A DNA stretch of 64,000 nucleotides from positions 14,794,718 to 14,858,717 of the forward strand of contig JAJHZJ010000014.1 of the NCBI GenBank assembly GCA_023548195.1. Direction: 5' to 3'. Positions 24,237 through 35,369 of this stretch are shown piece by piece. The position numbers were made by a program, and so were the translations under genes. Each line of letters starts with the position of its first letter. The stretch's first letter is position 1. Under the pieces are notes generated by a model. The model was given only the letters and a program-made list of their open reading frames with translations. It was not told the DNA's origin and searched no databases. This DNA is from Bettongia penicillata ogilbyi. Taxonomy: Eukaryota; Chordata; Mammalia; Diprotodontia; Potoroidae.

Positions 24237-26140
24237 CTCCATACACCTAAAGCCATCAGCAAACATTATCTGTAATGGGGATAAACTTACTGATAAGATT
24301 GGGTGAAGCAAGGATGTCCATTTATCACCACTATTATTCAATATTGTAATCAAAATGCTAGCTATAGTAATAAAACAAGAAAAAGAAACTGGAGAAATAA
24401 AAATAGGCAATGAGGAAACAAAACAGTCACTTTTTGTAAATGATATGATCATATTCTTAGAGAACCCTGGAGAATCAACTAAAAAACTGGGTGAAACAAT
24501 TAATAACTTCAGCAAAGTTGCAGGATATAAAACAAACCCATACAAATAAAATTTCAGCAGTTCTACATACTACCAACAAAACACAGAAGGAAGATATAGA
24601 AAGATAAATTCCATTTAAAATAACTGCAGACACTGAAAATATTAGGGAGTCTCTCTTCCAAAACAAACCCAGGACTGTATGAACATAATTACAAAACACT
24701 CTTCACACAAATAAAGGTGGCATAATTGATTGCTTGTGTGTAGGCTGAGTCAATCTAATGAAAATGAAAATTGTAGCTAAATTAACTTACCTATTCAGTG
24801 CCATACCAATTATATTACCTAAAAATAATTTTATGAAGCTAGAAAAAAAGAGTAACAAATGTCATCTGGGAGAACAAAAGATGAAGAATATCAACAAAAT
24901 CAGTTTTTAAAAATGTGAAGCAGCCTAGCAGTACCAGATTTCAAACGATATTACAAAACAATAGTCATGAAAACAATCAGGTAGTGACTGAGAAATAGAG
25001 TGTTAAATCAGTGGAATAGATTGGACACATGATACAAAGTAGTAAATGATCACAATAATCTAGTGTTCGATGAACCCAAAGATCCAAGTTTTGGGGGTAA
25101 GATTTCACAATTTGGCAAAAACTATTGGGGAAAATAGAGCAGCTAGGTGGTACAGTGGATAGAGCACCATGCCTGGAATCAAAGAGACCTGAGTTCAAAT
25201 CTGACCTCAAGCATTTCCTAGTTATGTGACCATGGGCAAGTCACTTAACTTTCTTTGCCTCAGTTTCCTCATCTATAAAATGAACTGGACAACGAAATGG
25301 CAAACCAAACCATCTTTGTCAAAAAAAATCCCAAGACCTAAACTGGGTCACAAAAGAATCATACAATAGTGAAAGGACTGAGCAACAATAAACTGGGAAA
25401 ACTGGAAAGCATTTTGGCAGAAATTAGGCATAGACCAACATTTCACACCATTTATCAAAATAAAGTCCAGATGAGTACATGATTTAGACATAAAGGTGAT
25501 ACTGGAAGTAAATTGAGGGAGCATAGAAAGATGTACCTGTAAGTTCTATGGATAAGGGAAGAATTCAAGACTGATATCAGTAATAAACTTACACAGAAAC
25601 ATCTGAGCTTTAAGAAAATATGGCTAGCAGCACAATAGTGAAGAGACTTCCATCACTTCTGGATGAGTATAACAGAAAGATAAACAAAAGGAAAGCTAGA
25701 CTTTAAAGACTGACCTATGGTATCTTCTAATGGAAAAGGAAAAGAATACATGTATTTCTCTGCACCATGTGGATTTCGAAGAGCTTAAGAAAATAATATA
25801 TACAATGTTACAACTATATAAATGGAAAGAATGACACACCAAAACATCAAATGTAAATGAAACAAAATAATAAATATCAAACAGAACTCAAATGAAGAGC
25901 TGTAAGAAGGCACCTCCAACTTATCCCATTGTGGAGGTGGGAGTGCCATGTTTACACATTGCACAGATTTTTGGACTTCTTCAATTTATTCATCAAGTGT
26001 ACTGACTTTTTTCTCTCTCTCGAAAAATGTTATTTGTCATATAGAATGGATTTCTGGGAAGGAATGAGGGAGGAATACATGGGATACTATGGTAAGATAA
26101 GAAACAGAAAATAGCAATAAAAATTTATTTTAAAGAAAAG
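24237..26140 (+). mobile_element. L1 LINE, ORF2 C-terminal half and 3' end (right part)
   Basis: Continuation of the L1 cut by the RTE element. It resumes with CTAAAGCCATCAGCAAACAT and encodes FVNDMIIFLENPGESTKKLG (a FADD-box relative, here FVND) and ETINNFSKVAGYKTNPYK. It then runs through the C-terminal region to an L1-type 3' UTR ending CAATAAAAATTTATTTTAAA near 26130. A SINE interrupts it at 25138-25388. The frames are dead. The FADD to FVND change would itself remove a catalytic residue. Confidence 0.85.
25138..25388 (+). repeat. Marsupial SINE (type A tail) inside L1
   Basis: Full SINE: GAGCAGCTAGGTGGTACAGT head, B-box GAGTTCAAATCTGACC, CATGGGCAAGTCACTTAACT, and the type A end AATGGCAAACC with CCCAAGACCTAAACTGGGTC. 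It splits the L1 between GGGGAAAAT and AAACTGGGAAAACTGG, so it is younger than that L1. Confidence 0.95.
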
Positions 26141-26194
26141 ATAGACAGGTGTGAAGGATATCTCACCTCCACAAAGGGGTAGGTTGGAGGTGTC
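25909..26194. repeat. 34-bp imperfect inverted repeats enclosing L1 3' UTR
   Basis: The arm at 25909-25942 (GGCACCTCCAACTTATCCCA and so on) and the arm at 26161-26194 are reverse complements at 29 of 34 positions. The space between is L1 3' UTR-like. This is probably the contact zone of two L1-derived segments in opposite orientation rather than a transposon, since L1 sequence continues on the left and antisense L1 starts on the right. Confidence 0.7.
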
Positions 26195-26199
26195 TTTTT

Positions 26200-26632
26200 A
26201 CATCTCTTACTTACTTACATAAGGAGATCAGGGCAGTTTTGCTTTACAATTTCTTGAAAGATAATGCCTAGGGTTTTTTTTTGATCATGGTTTTCAGACA
26301 ATCCAATTATTCTTAAATTATTTCTGCTCCATCTATTTTCCAGATCAGTTGTTTATCCAATGAGATGTTTCACATTTTCTTCTATTTTTTCATTTGTTTG
26401 ACTTTGTTTTGTTATTTCTTGTTGTGTCATGAAGTTATTACTTTCCATTTGCGCAGTTTTAATTCTTAAAGATTATTTTAATTCTTAAAGATTATTTTCT
26501 TCAATGAGTTTTTGTACCACTTTTTTCATTTGGGCTAATTATGTTTTAAGGTGTTATTTTCTTCAGTATTTTTGGTACCTCTTTAATATATTGCCAAGGC
26601 AATATTCACTGCACCAGGGGGGACTATGAATG
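26200..26632 (-). mobile_element. L1/HAL1 ORF1 fragment, antisense
   Basis: The complement reads as ORF1 coiled-coil and RRM-border sequence, including GAAAATAGATGGAGCAG-like and GAAATAATTTAAGAATAATT blocks. The + strand shows TCCAATTATTCTTAAATTAT and TTTCCAGATCAGTTGTTTAT. It carries a 19-bp exact tandem repeat at 26457-26494. Confidence 0.65.
26457..26494 (+). repeat. Exact 19-bp tandem duplication
   Basis: TTTTAATTCTTAAAGATTA occurs twice without gap or mismatch (26457-26475 and 26476-26494). Confidence 0.95.
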
Positions 26633-26768
26633 TCTTCAATGAGGTTTTGTACCACTTTTTTTCATTTGGGCTAATTATGTTTTAAGGTGTTATTTTCTTC
26701 AGTATTTCTGGTACCTCTTTAATATATTGCCAAGGCAATATTCACTGCACCAGGGGGGACTATGAATG
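26498..26768 (+). repeat. ~135-bp recent tandem duplication
   Basis: Two direct copies, 26498-26632 and 26633-26768, differ at about three positions (a T/G, one extra T in a T-run, a T/C). Each unit contains antisense L1 ORF1 sequence joined to a non-L1 piece with the near-palindrome TATTGCCAAGGCAATA and ends GGGGGGACTATGAATG. Identity of about 98% contrasts with the decay of the elements around it. Confidence 0.95.
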
Positions 26769-26769
26769 T

Positions 26770-27195
26770 GCCTTATAGTTCTGAAATGCAAAGTATAATA
26801 GACTCTCCATATGGAAGACAGAAGAAAAACATTTATTCAGACACCAGAAAGCCAAATCCATCATAGTAACCAAGAAGTCAGTACACATTAGCATTGTAGG
26901 AGACAACACCATTCCCAAGCCTTCCCCTTCTCTGCCCCTACTGGGGTCTTCCCCCAAACAAACACTCACAATGTTAGCTGTATGCCTTCCTGTGTCCTCT
27001 CTCTCCTCTGCTCTAACTGCTCTTACCAACTCCTACTACCTCTGCTCCACCCTTCTCATTCCACCCAGTTCAGCAAGCTCCTCTCACCATGCGTAACTTG
27101 CATTACTATGTGATTTAAGCCGGTCACATTGACCTACTAACGGATGGGAAACATCTTCAAATCAAGCAAAAATATATTAACAATACATTCCTTTA
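26770..27195 (-). repeat. LTR-like repeat, copy 2 of a pair
   Basis: Related to 10855-11230. On the minus strand it has AATAAA (complement of TTTATT at about 26831), placed as in an LTR R region, and a C-rich, promoter-like segment. Shared blocks are GAAAGCCAAATCCATCATAG and TCCCAAGCCTTCCCC. No matching second LTR or proviral body was found nearby. Confidence 0.5.
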
Positions 27196-27424
27196 CCAAG
27201 CTGTTTTCATAATTTTCTTTCATTACTCTTATTTATTTTCCCAACTTTTCCTCTACCACTCTTTTCTCTCTTTAACTTTTCCTTAACTTTCTTAACTAGT
27301 TTTGTTTTGAGACAACTATACTCACTGTGTATGTGAAAGTCCAGAATGTGATTATTCTTAATTTTCCAATGAAGGATAAATGAAATGCCCTTATTTGTGC
27401 TCATTGGAACATGAAAAAATAATA

Positions 27425-27685
27425 ATGTTGTTGCTGTTTAGTAATTTCAGTTGTGTCTGGCTCTTCATGACCCAGTTTGGGGTTTTCTTGGCAAAGATAC
27501 TGCAGTGACTTGCCATTTCCTTCTCCAGCTCATTTTATGGATGAAGAAACTAAGGTAAGCAGAATTAAGTGACTTGTCCTGGATCCTACAGTTATGAGTC
27601 TGAGGTGAGATTTGAACTCAAGAAGATGAGTCTTCCTGACTCCAAGCCCAGAGCTCTATCTTTGCACCACCTAGCTGCCCAGAAA
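27425..27685 (-). repeat. Marsupial SINE (type A tail)
   Basis: Antisense SINE, well preserved: CAGTTGTGTCTGGCTCTTCA, GGGGTTTTCTTGGCAAAGAT, TGCCATTTCCTTCTCCAGCT, antisense B-box GATTTGAACTCA and the end CACCACCTAGCTGCCC. Confidence 0.93.
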
Positions 27686-27699
27686 TATTATCCTTGTCT

Positions 27700-28970
27700 T
27701 AAACTGTGAGTAGTGAACCTTTGCTATTTGAGGTTACAATCCTGTGGAACTGTAATTACAAATTATTCTAAATGTTTACTTCAGGTATGATTGTCTGAAT
27801 TGTCATGAAACCAAGAGTCCACCATTCAAGCGGACTTGCATGTGCTGCCCAAAGGAGCTGAGTCTGTAAACTGCTACAGGTAGATGTCTGTCCCCAGGGG
27901 AAGTTGAAAGGATGACCTAGGCTTAGGTAAAGGTATAGTCCTCTAGACTCAGTTTCCCCTTCTGCTATTTTCTTTCTAAACTGAAAATTTTTCCTATCCA
28001 GTTTAATTCTGAGCCTGGCTATAATACCCTGTGCATAATTGTGGGACTGTGCCATATAAATGGCTGTTAAATATGACTGATGCATAGGAATCAAACAGAG
28101 CTAAAGGAGTTTTCCCCTGTTATGGTTTATGTCAATTCAGTCTGTGCCCTTGAGGGGAGAATCTAGCCACTGTCATAACTATCACCCTCTTTTTTCCTTT
28201 AACAGCAATTTCTAAACGCAAGGGAAGTAACCTAGAGCACCCATTTGTAACAGAGCTAAATCTGTTGTTGTATTGACTAAAATTGAAATATCTGAATGCT
28301 GCAAGTAAGTTCTTCTGCTTGTCACCCACTTGCTAGGGTCACTGTTGACCCTCTCAATACAGCACTCTTTTTAACTCTTGCTGAAATCTCCTGTTATTTT
28401 ACCACTATTTTGTGCTTCCCTGGTGATTTTTGTCCCTGGAGATTCCTAAGGATTACTTTTCACTTGTCTCCAACACCTCTGGGATCCAGGAATCCCTTCA
28501 AGTAACCCACTCCTCCCGGGAGTTTTTATCACCTATTAGGTGATAAAGCATGTTAAGTAACATGCTTCCAAATTGTTGTCTTTGATGGTTATGATTTAGT
28601 TTATAATTAATTAATTGGCACTATGTATATGCTACTATTTTTGATAACATAAGGATATTTTCCTCCTAAGGGGGGAATTAAGATTTATTGTCACTCCAGT
28701 TGGGGAAAACTTTTATTGTTAAGTATTGAACACTAAGACATCTGAGTTACTGAAAGGCTTGTATTAAAAACACTAAGATGTCAGTAGATAAAATCAGTTC
28801 CATATCCTAACCAACTAAATAATTTTTTTGAGTTTTTTAACCCTTTAAGAATTATGTGTCAATGTATGAGGAGATATTATTTTGAAATATCTCATTCTTT
28901 CAAGCTGATATAGAAGTAGTGTCCTCCTAAGGGTAAAATTACACTTAGATAAAGGTATAGGATAAAGATG
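27700..28970 (+). repeat. ERV-like internal sequence, copy 1 of a pair
   Basis: Shares a series of blocks in the same order with 44040-44590: GATTGTCTGAATTGTC, GCATGTGCTGCC, GGTAGATGTCTGTCCC, TTTCTTTCTAAACTGAAAAT, GGAATCAAACAGAGCTAAAG and ACATCTGAGTTACTG. The second copy lies between LTR pieces, so I infer a retroviral internal region. One frame near 27790 has closely spaced cysteines (CLNC, then CMCC), possibly a trace of a gag zinc knuckle, but this is speculative. No intact frame is present. Confidence 0.5.
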
Positions 28971-29019
28971 TAATGTAAAATATTTTCAAAATTGAATGTA
29001 GTTTTTTAAAAAAATATAG

Positions 29020-29346
29020 AACTCATTGCTATTAAAAACATGTGAAAGCATAGATATAAATGAATTTTTTCTTAAAATGATAAGAAAATCTACCTAAAAC
29101 CACCAGCAAGCACCATTTGTAAAGGGAATAAGCTAGAAGCTTTCCCAATAAGATCAAGAATGAAACAAGGATGCCTATTATCACGAATATTATCCAGAAT
29201 TGTATTAGAAATGCTAGCAATAACAATAAGAGAAGAAAAAGAAACTGAAGGAGAATCTGAATGGGCAATGAGGTAATAAAACTATCTCTTTTTGCAGATG
29301 ATATAATGATATACTTGGAAAATCCTAGAGATTCAACTTAAAATAA
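29020..29346 (+). mobile_element. L1 ORF2 fragment (left part)
   Basis: L1 ORF2 sequence parallel to 20195-20219 plus 24240-24480: CTTAAAATGATAAG, ACCTAAAACCACCAGCAAGC, TGAAACAAGGATGCCTATTA and CTTTTTGCAGATGATATAAT (encoding a LFADDIM-type box). It stops at AGATTCAACTTA and resumes at 30572. Confidence 0.85.
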
Positions 29347-30288
29347 ATATTACTGAGCCTTGGCCAAAGGGGATTTATACCTGGAATATAATTGATAGCC
29401 CAGAAGTAAAGCTGTTAGCTCAGTTGAGTTGTGGGGTCTGGGAACTGAGCAGTTGAGATTATGTTGTTTCATAATTTGTGTATCTACAGTGTTATGGGAA
29501 AAATACTGGTACCAAAAAAAGGATTTTTATGGCAGGGAGACGCTTGATATTGCTAAAAGCACTGTACCCTTTCCAAAATGTAATCCAGCCTGATTTCTCC
29601 TCCTTTTAATTTCTGGGTTCAGTTCGCTGTCCATCTTCAAGGATTCTTTACATTATTTGTAAAAAATACAGATCTTCATACTTTCAGTACCTTCTTTGTA
29701 GAATTATTAAGAAAATGATCTATGAAGTGTCATGGGAGAGTGATGTGTTGGTAGGATGGTTAGAAAGCAGTTCATCTGAAAAACAGCTGAGGGTTTTGGT
29801 TGACTGTGAGCACATTTTGACTCAGCAGTGTAACAAGAAATCCAAGAAAAGTAAGCAATCTTAGGATGCTTTAATAGAAATAGAAAATCTAAAGTGAGAG
29901 TGCTGAGAACACCCCTGTACTCTTCTCTGATCAGACCACATCTCAAGTCTAGTTCTGAGAACCACATTTTAGAAGAGACATTGACAAGCTTTAGTATGTC
30001 CATAGTCAATGGACAGAATGCTGAAGGGACTTGAAAACATGCTATATGAGAATTAGTTGAAAGACACAGAAATATTTTTGAAAAGAAAAGAAGACCTGGA
30101 AGGTAGGGGGAGGTAGATGATTATCTTCAATCATTTTTCACATCCTAGTTTTGAGAGGCTAATTTCAGAGGATAGATCAGTCTGTGCTGCTCATTCCTCA
30201 ACCTTTAGGAATAAATGTTTCTAAACAGACTATTATCACTGTATCACTACAAAATGAAATTCAAGACAGCTGCATAACATATGTATCT
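29347..30288. other. Segment inserted in L1, with CR1/L3-like fragment
   Basis: This is non-L1 sequence lying between two L1 pieces that are neighbours in the L1. From about 29790 to 30245 it reads as the antisense of a CR1/L3-type LINE 3' region: TCTGATCAGACCACATCTCA, ACCACATTTTAGAAGAGACA, TTGACAAGCTTTAGTATGTC and GAAGGGACTTGAAAACATGC. The portion 29347-29790 is unassigned. Confidence 0.55.
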
Positions 30289-30571
30289 AAGTAGAGCACC
30301 AGTGCAGGAGTCAGGAGGACCTGAGTTCAAATCTCACCTCAGACACTTGACACTCACTAGCTGTGTGACCTTGGGCAAGTCACTTAACCACAACTGCCTC
30401 ATCTCCAGTCATTCTGATGAATAGCTGCTCACTGGATCCAGATGACTCTGGAGGAGAAGTGAGGCTGGTGACCTGCACAGCCCTCCCTCACTCAAAACAA
30501 AGTCAAGTGCAAATCATGTCATTATTTCTCTGATGACATGGTCTTCTTCAGCAATGAAAGACAAACACACA
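30289..30571 (+). repeat. Marsupial SINE (type B tail), head truncated
   Basis: Starts within the tRNA-like part (GAGCACCAGTGCAGGAGTCA), contains the B-box GAGTTCAAATCTCACC, TCCAGTCATTCTGATGAATA and GAGGAGAAGTGAGGCTGGTG, and ends AAAGACAAACACACAT directly at the L1 junction. Confidence 0.92.
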
Positions 30572-31450
30572 TAGTTGAAACAATTAATAATTTTAGCAAA
30601 GTAGCAGAATATAAAGTAAACCCACATTAATCATTTAAGCATTTCTATACATCACCAAAAAAACTCTACAAAAAGAGTAAGAAATACCTCATTTTAAAAT
30701 AAATATAGAAAGTATAACATACCTGAGAATATATCTGAACATAATTATAAAACACTTTTATACAGATAAAGTTAAATTTAAATAAAAATTGAAGAAATAT
30801 TAATTGTTCATGGGTGGAAAGAGTCAATATAATAAAAAATAATTCTACCTAAACTAATCCACTTATTCAATGCTATCCCAATTAAATTAACAGAAAGTTA
30901 CTTTATTGAGCAAGAAAAAAGTAATTTTAAAACTCCTTTCGAAGAGCAAAAAGTCAAGAATATCAAAGAAATTTTTAAAAAGTAAAGGAAGAAAGTTTAG
31001 CAGCAGCAAATCTTAAACTATAAGATAATAGTTAACAAAACAATCTGGCACTGGCTAAGAAATAGAAATATCAGAGAAGAAATGCAATATACAGTAAATT
31101 ATTTTAGTAACCTTGGGATTCACAAATGTAAAGGGAAAAAGGAAAATAACTTATATGTTCTAAAATGTTTATAGTAGTGGTGGTAAAGAACTGGAAATTG
31201 AAGGGATGCCCATGAATTGGAGAATAGCTAAACAAGTTTTGGCATATGATTGTGATAGAACTATACTATAAGAAATTATGAGCTGCTTGATTTTAGAAAA
31301 ATATGGAAAGACTTGCATGAAATAATAAAAAATGAAATGAGTAAAACCAAGAGAATGTTGTACACTAACACCATTATTTTTAAAAGAACAACTAAGTTAT
31401 GTTGAATATAATAAATAAATCAAATCAACTAAAAAGGACATATAAAGGAA
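30572..31450 (+). mobile_element. L1 ORF2 C-terminal end and 3' UTR (right part)
   Basis: Resumes with TTGAAACAATTAATAATTTT, the sequence that follows the 29346 break in the related L1 at 24490, and runs to an L1-type 3' UTR (AGAACTGGAAATTGAAGGGA, GCTAAACAAGTTTTGGCATA). Strongly decayed. Confidence 0.78.
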
Positions 31451-32689
31451 GATGTTATTGAAGTTGAATGAAACAAAAGATCTATTTTAAAAACTTAACT
31501 TAATGAGTTAATCTTCTGTGATATTTTAGAATGTTAGGTTTTGACTTACCAACAGCCTAACAATTTGCTAACTTATGTCACATGGCACTTACAAGTAGTA
31601 AGACTGAGGGTTTTACTTTTATGCGCCCTAGCATACATGTCTACTCTGATAAATATTCATCATTACCTAGAAAGGCTCATTGACCCTCCTGGATTTCTCT
31701 TTAAGATTCTCTCTTTAGCCATTTGACATCAGTGTCCATGTCAGGTACAGGGCTTAGGTTACAATGGGTAAAATTCTCTGACGTTTTGGGTAAATTATGG
31801 AAATAAACCAAATTTAGGAAAGTGTACTAAGTTGTATGGAGGTCTGTTTTGCAAAAGATTATAGCAGAAACACATAAAAATCTCTTTAAGTAACCTGAAC
31901 TAGAAAAACAGATCTTCTGGAGAAGCCATTCACTTCAGAGGTGCTCTGAGGACAGGCCTATCCCAGAATGCCTACGAGAAGATGTTTTCAAAATCCAGAC
32001 AAATGCATGAGAAATCTGAGCCCATAGATATGATATACCGATAAAATGTCCAACAAAAATTGGTTGCTAGGATTCTTTTTCCTTTCCTTCCTTCCCTATG
32101 CACTACAGTCTCTATAAGGCCTACTTATTGAAGGAGACTTCCCAGAGGGAGTTTGTCAGTGCATCAGCCATGGGTGGTCTCATAGATGAAGGGGTGAATT
32201 GTTATAAGATTAAACCACATGCTTTAGTCCCTATAAAGTTGAATAATTAAAAATTTCTTTAGCTACTATTCCCATATGTTGGAGTTATAGCACTAGAACA
32301 AGCAAAGATACTAGCCTGAACTACAAGTGAGTCCATCAGGGGGCCTGTGTCACATCACAGGGTTCTCCTAGCCCTGGGCTTCATAATCACCTTTTGGCTT
32401 AGATAAATTGATTTCTGAGGAAGTCATGGTGATTCACCATGATTCACCGCATTTTTGCTTCTGTAATCATTACTTAAGTTTTACTAAACATTATGGTGTG
32501 ATAGACATACTTGGTTTTTACTGTATTTTGCTTTTTGACTAATCAAGATAAGTAATTCATGGGAGGCATAGCCTAAGAATGAAGGGGGAGGAGGGGTCTT
32601 GAATTTTGAAATTGAATTGACTTTTAATTATATTTTTTTTAAGATTTAAACAAACTAAATTTAATTTTACTCAGGTAACCTCAGATCCC
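31451..32689. other. Unassigned sequence, possibly LTR-element internal
   Basis: No gene recognised. Open frames are short and unconnected. Composition and position before an LTR-like segment suggest retroviral debris, but I cannot name a motif. Confidence 0.3.
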
Positions 32690-33175
32690 TTGGGTCATGA
32701 TTCTCTTTTTAAGACTTTTATCTCCATCTTTGTCTCATGACTTGTACCTTCACCCCTGTATTTTGACTTATACCTCCACCCTTGTAACTTTACCTCTCAC
32801 CCATATTCCAGAGAAACTTGTTCAGCCTAAATGTCAAGCTAATTTAATCTAAACTGCTCTAGTGACTCCCAAATTCCCTGAATCACTTGTTTATGGTTAA
32901 GGGAATTTCAGAAGGGGAGGTCCAAATGTTGTAATATCAAACTGATGTGGGAGGTTTTTACTTTCTAATCATTCAGAAGACATACCTATTCTGCTTGAGA
33001 CTTTACTCTGTCATCTTATTAATCACCATAAAAGACTCTGCCAGAACTCATTCAGGAGGATAAGGGGGTTGGTCATTGAGAGACCACTGACCCCATTTAT
33101 TGGCAATTGCTAGCCTTGCTAATAAATGGACTGTGCTCAGAACTTTGTCTCTCAGAATTTCTCTCATGACACATA
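32690..33175 (+). repeat. LTR-like sequence
   Basis: The end GCTAGCCTTGCTAATAAATG followed by GTGCTCAGAACTTTGTCTCT and TTTCTCTCATGACACA has the form of an R/U5 region with an AATAAA at about 33119. An internal TGTTGTAATATC at about 32932 could be a start. Boundaries are uncertain and L2 sequence follows. Confidence 0.45.
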
Positions 33176-33954
33176 GCACCAACTGTCTCTCAAAAAATTT
33201 GAATTGGGTGTCCCATAGTTATTTCAAATTCATACATCCAAAACCAGAGTCATTGTCTTCTCCAGTCTCTCCTCTCTTCTGAATTTCCCTGTTACTTTCT
33301 AAGTCATCACCATCCTCTCATTCACCGAGATTCACAACCTTGGAACCATCCTTGATTCCTTACTCATTTACCCTCATCACACACATCCAATCTTTGTAGA
33401 TATAATATTTCTATCTTTACAACATCTCTCATACATACCCCCTTCTCTCTACTTATAAAGCAACCAGGTTGGTTCAGGCTCTTATCACCTCCCACTACTT
33501 TATTACAGTAGTATTCATGTTAGTCTCCTGGCCTCAAATCTTTCCTGTTCCATCCCCTACTATACTGCCAAAGTGATTTTCCTTAAGCAGAGTTCTGAAT
33601 ATGTTATTCTTCCCTTTTAGTAAAACCAGGATCAAATATAAACTCTTCTGTTTGTCATTTAAAGCTTTCCACAGTATTGCCCCTTCCTTCTGTAATCAGA
33701 ATCTGAACATGCTTTCCCACCTTAAATATAATATAAATATGGATAGCTAAATCATAAAATGGCAGGCTGTGTGTGTCATGTAGATATCTGATCTGTTATC
33801 TTGCCTATTCTGTCTCTAAAGAAGAATTCTATTTCTGTCTTTGTGGAGAGATAAAGGAGGGCTCTGTCACCTGACTATTTATAAGAAGAGTATTGGGCTG
33901 GAATTATATCTATCTACCACACTTCAAATATTGGTAGTCTAATATTACAAATTT

Positions 33955-34618
33955 TTTGAGGTTCAAAATGAAAACAACTTTCCCTGATCACTCCCAGGGG
34001 AAGCTGAATTTTTTGCTTACTTTGCCAGCTTGTCACACTCCCACAAAACAGTACACAAAAACTATGGGCATGTAAAAAGAAAACACATTAATCCAAATAA
34101 ACAAAAATCGGAGAAGTTATACACATTATTAGATTAGGTAAACAAATACACCCTCTCTGGGATCACTGTCTTGTCATAGCAGAGGCACTTGCATACCTCA
34201 ATGAAACTCAAGATGGACATACAAAGAAGTAAAAATCAACAGAGAGGACTTCCAACTGTCTGACCATATGCAATATGTACATAGCTACTAGAGAGAGAAG
34301 CACCAGCATCTGGGTTTTCAAAGGGGCAGTGGGTGGGGTGGGGGGCTAGCTCCTTCCAAGCTACCCAGAGTCTCATCTGGCCAAACATTTCCAAAGAGTA
34401 AACTCCAAAGTAAAACCTCACCTCAAGAGTGTTTATACACTTTTCAGAGCCAGAGGGCCTCACAACGGGTGAGAACCAGTGCCTCATTAGAAATTAACGA
34501 AAGATAGAGGCCTTCCTAGAAAATAAATCTCCCCTAATCCAACTTCCCTTAATGGGCAGGTCCATAATGGGTGGGGAAGATCTTTAACTCTCATAATTAC
34601 CATTACAAAGTTTTATCT
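33955..34618 (-). repeat. LTR/ERV-like repeat, copy 1 of a second pair
   Basis: Related to 39980-40427 plus 41111-41157. Shared blocks: GAGAAGCACCAGCATCTGGG, GTAAAACCTCACCTCA, TACACTTTTCAGAGCC, CCAGTGCCTCATTAGAAATT and AATGGGCAGG--GATCTTTAA. Orientation is chosen by analogy with the other LTR-like pair and is weak. Confidence 0.5.
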
Positions 34619-34671
34619 CTTTTATGTAGTATTCCCTGACCACTCTAGCCCTCAATGATTTGTCCCTTTTA

Positions 34672-34880
34672 GAATCCTAGGACTAGAGCTGAAAAGGTCC
34701 TCAGCTAGAATTTAGTTGAATTTCCTCCTATTATGGGTGAGGAAAATGAAACCCAGAAAGTTAATGTAACTTCCTTAAGATCACACACACTTTGCTGTAC
34801 TAATTAACAGACTTTTAACTAGAACCCAGGTCTCCAGATTCCTCTTCCCCTATGCCTTCTATTATGTCATGCTGTCTTAA
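34672..34880 (-). repeat. THER/MIR-like SINE
   Basis: Antisense CORE-SINE: AATCCTAGGACTAGAGCTGA, GGTGAGGAAAATGAAACCCA, CTTCCTTAAGATCACACA and a GTCTCCAGATTCCTCTTCCC tail. Confidence 0.65.
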
Positions 34881-35256
34881 TTATATGCTAATTATTTTTT
34901 GTACTTTTCTTTTACTAAACTGAAGTTCCTTGATCACAACAATACTTTTATAACTCACAGCCCCTGTCAATGCTGAAATAAGTAGCACTGAACAAATACC
35001 TATCAAATGACTCAGATAATTAGGTCAAACACTTGGCTATTTTGTGGGACAAATTTAAATTAGGGTTCAGAAAAATTTCCAAAATGCTCTGTGATTAAAA
35101 TTCAAATAAAAGAAAACATCAACTACATCAAAAAAATACATGATAACCCAACTTAATTTTATATTTAAGTTTCCTGTATGAAAATACACCTTTTGAAAAA
35201 ATAAATAAAAATTTTTTTAAATGCTTCTTTAGAGATCTACAACATCGAAAGCAAGT

Positions 35257-35312
35257 GCTACTAAATTCTTTCTGTGTGATCTTAGCTACTAAATTCTTTC
35301 TGTGTGATCTTA
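35257..35312 (+). repeat. Exact 28-bp tandem duplication
   Basis: The unit starting GCTACTAAATTCTTTCTGTG and ending TGATCTTA occurs at 35257-35284 and again at 35285-35312 with no mismatch, in otherwise unremarkable AT-rich DNA. Confidence 0.95.
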
Positions 35313-35369
35313 TCACTGAAATACTTAGAAAACTCTAGGACATATATCTAATCCTTATCTGTCTTCTGA

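Larger units (their letters stand above)
33180..35010 (+). repeat. L2-clade LINE, interrupted
   Basis: Sense L2 remnant at 33180-33720 (CACAACCTTGGAACCATCCT, GCCAAAGTGATTTTCCTTAA, GTTTGTCATTTAAAGC). It then seems to resume at 34620-34670 and 34885-35010 around an LTR-like repeat and a SINE. The reverse transcriptase frame is decayed. The last two pieces are too diverged for certainty. Confidence 0.6.

Noticed and set aside
24081..24545. 154-codon open frame on the minus strand
   Set aside because: It crosses the boundary between the RTE unit and antisense L1 ORF2, so it cannot be a real gene.
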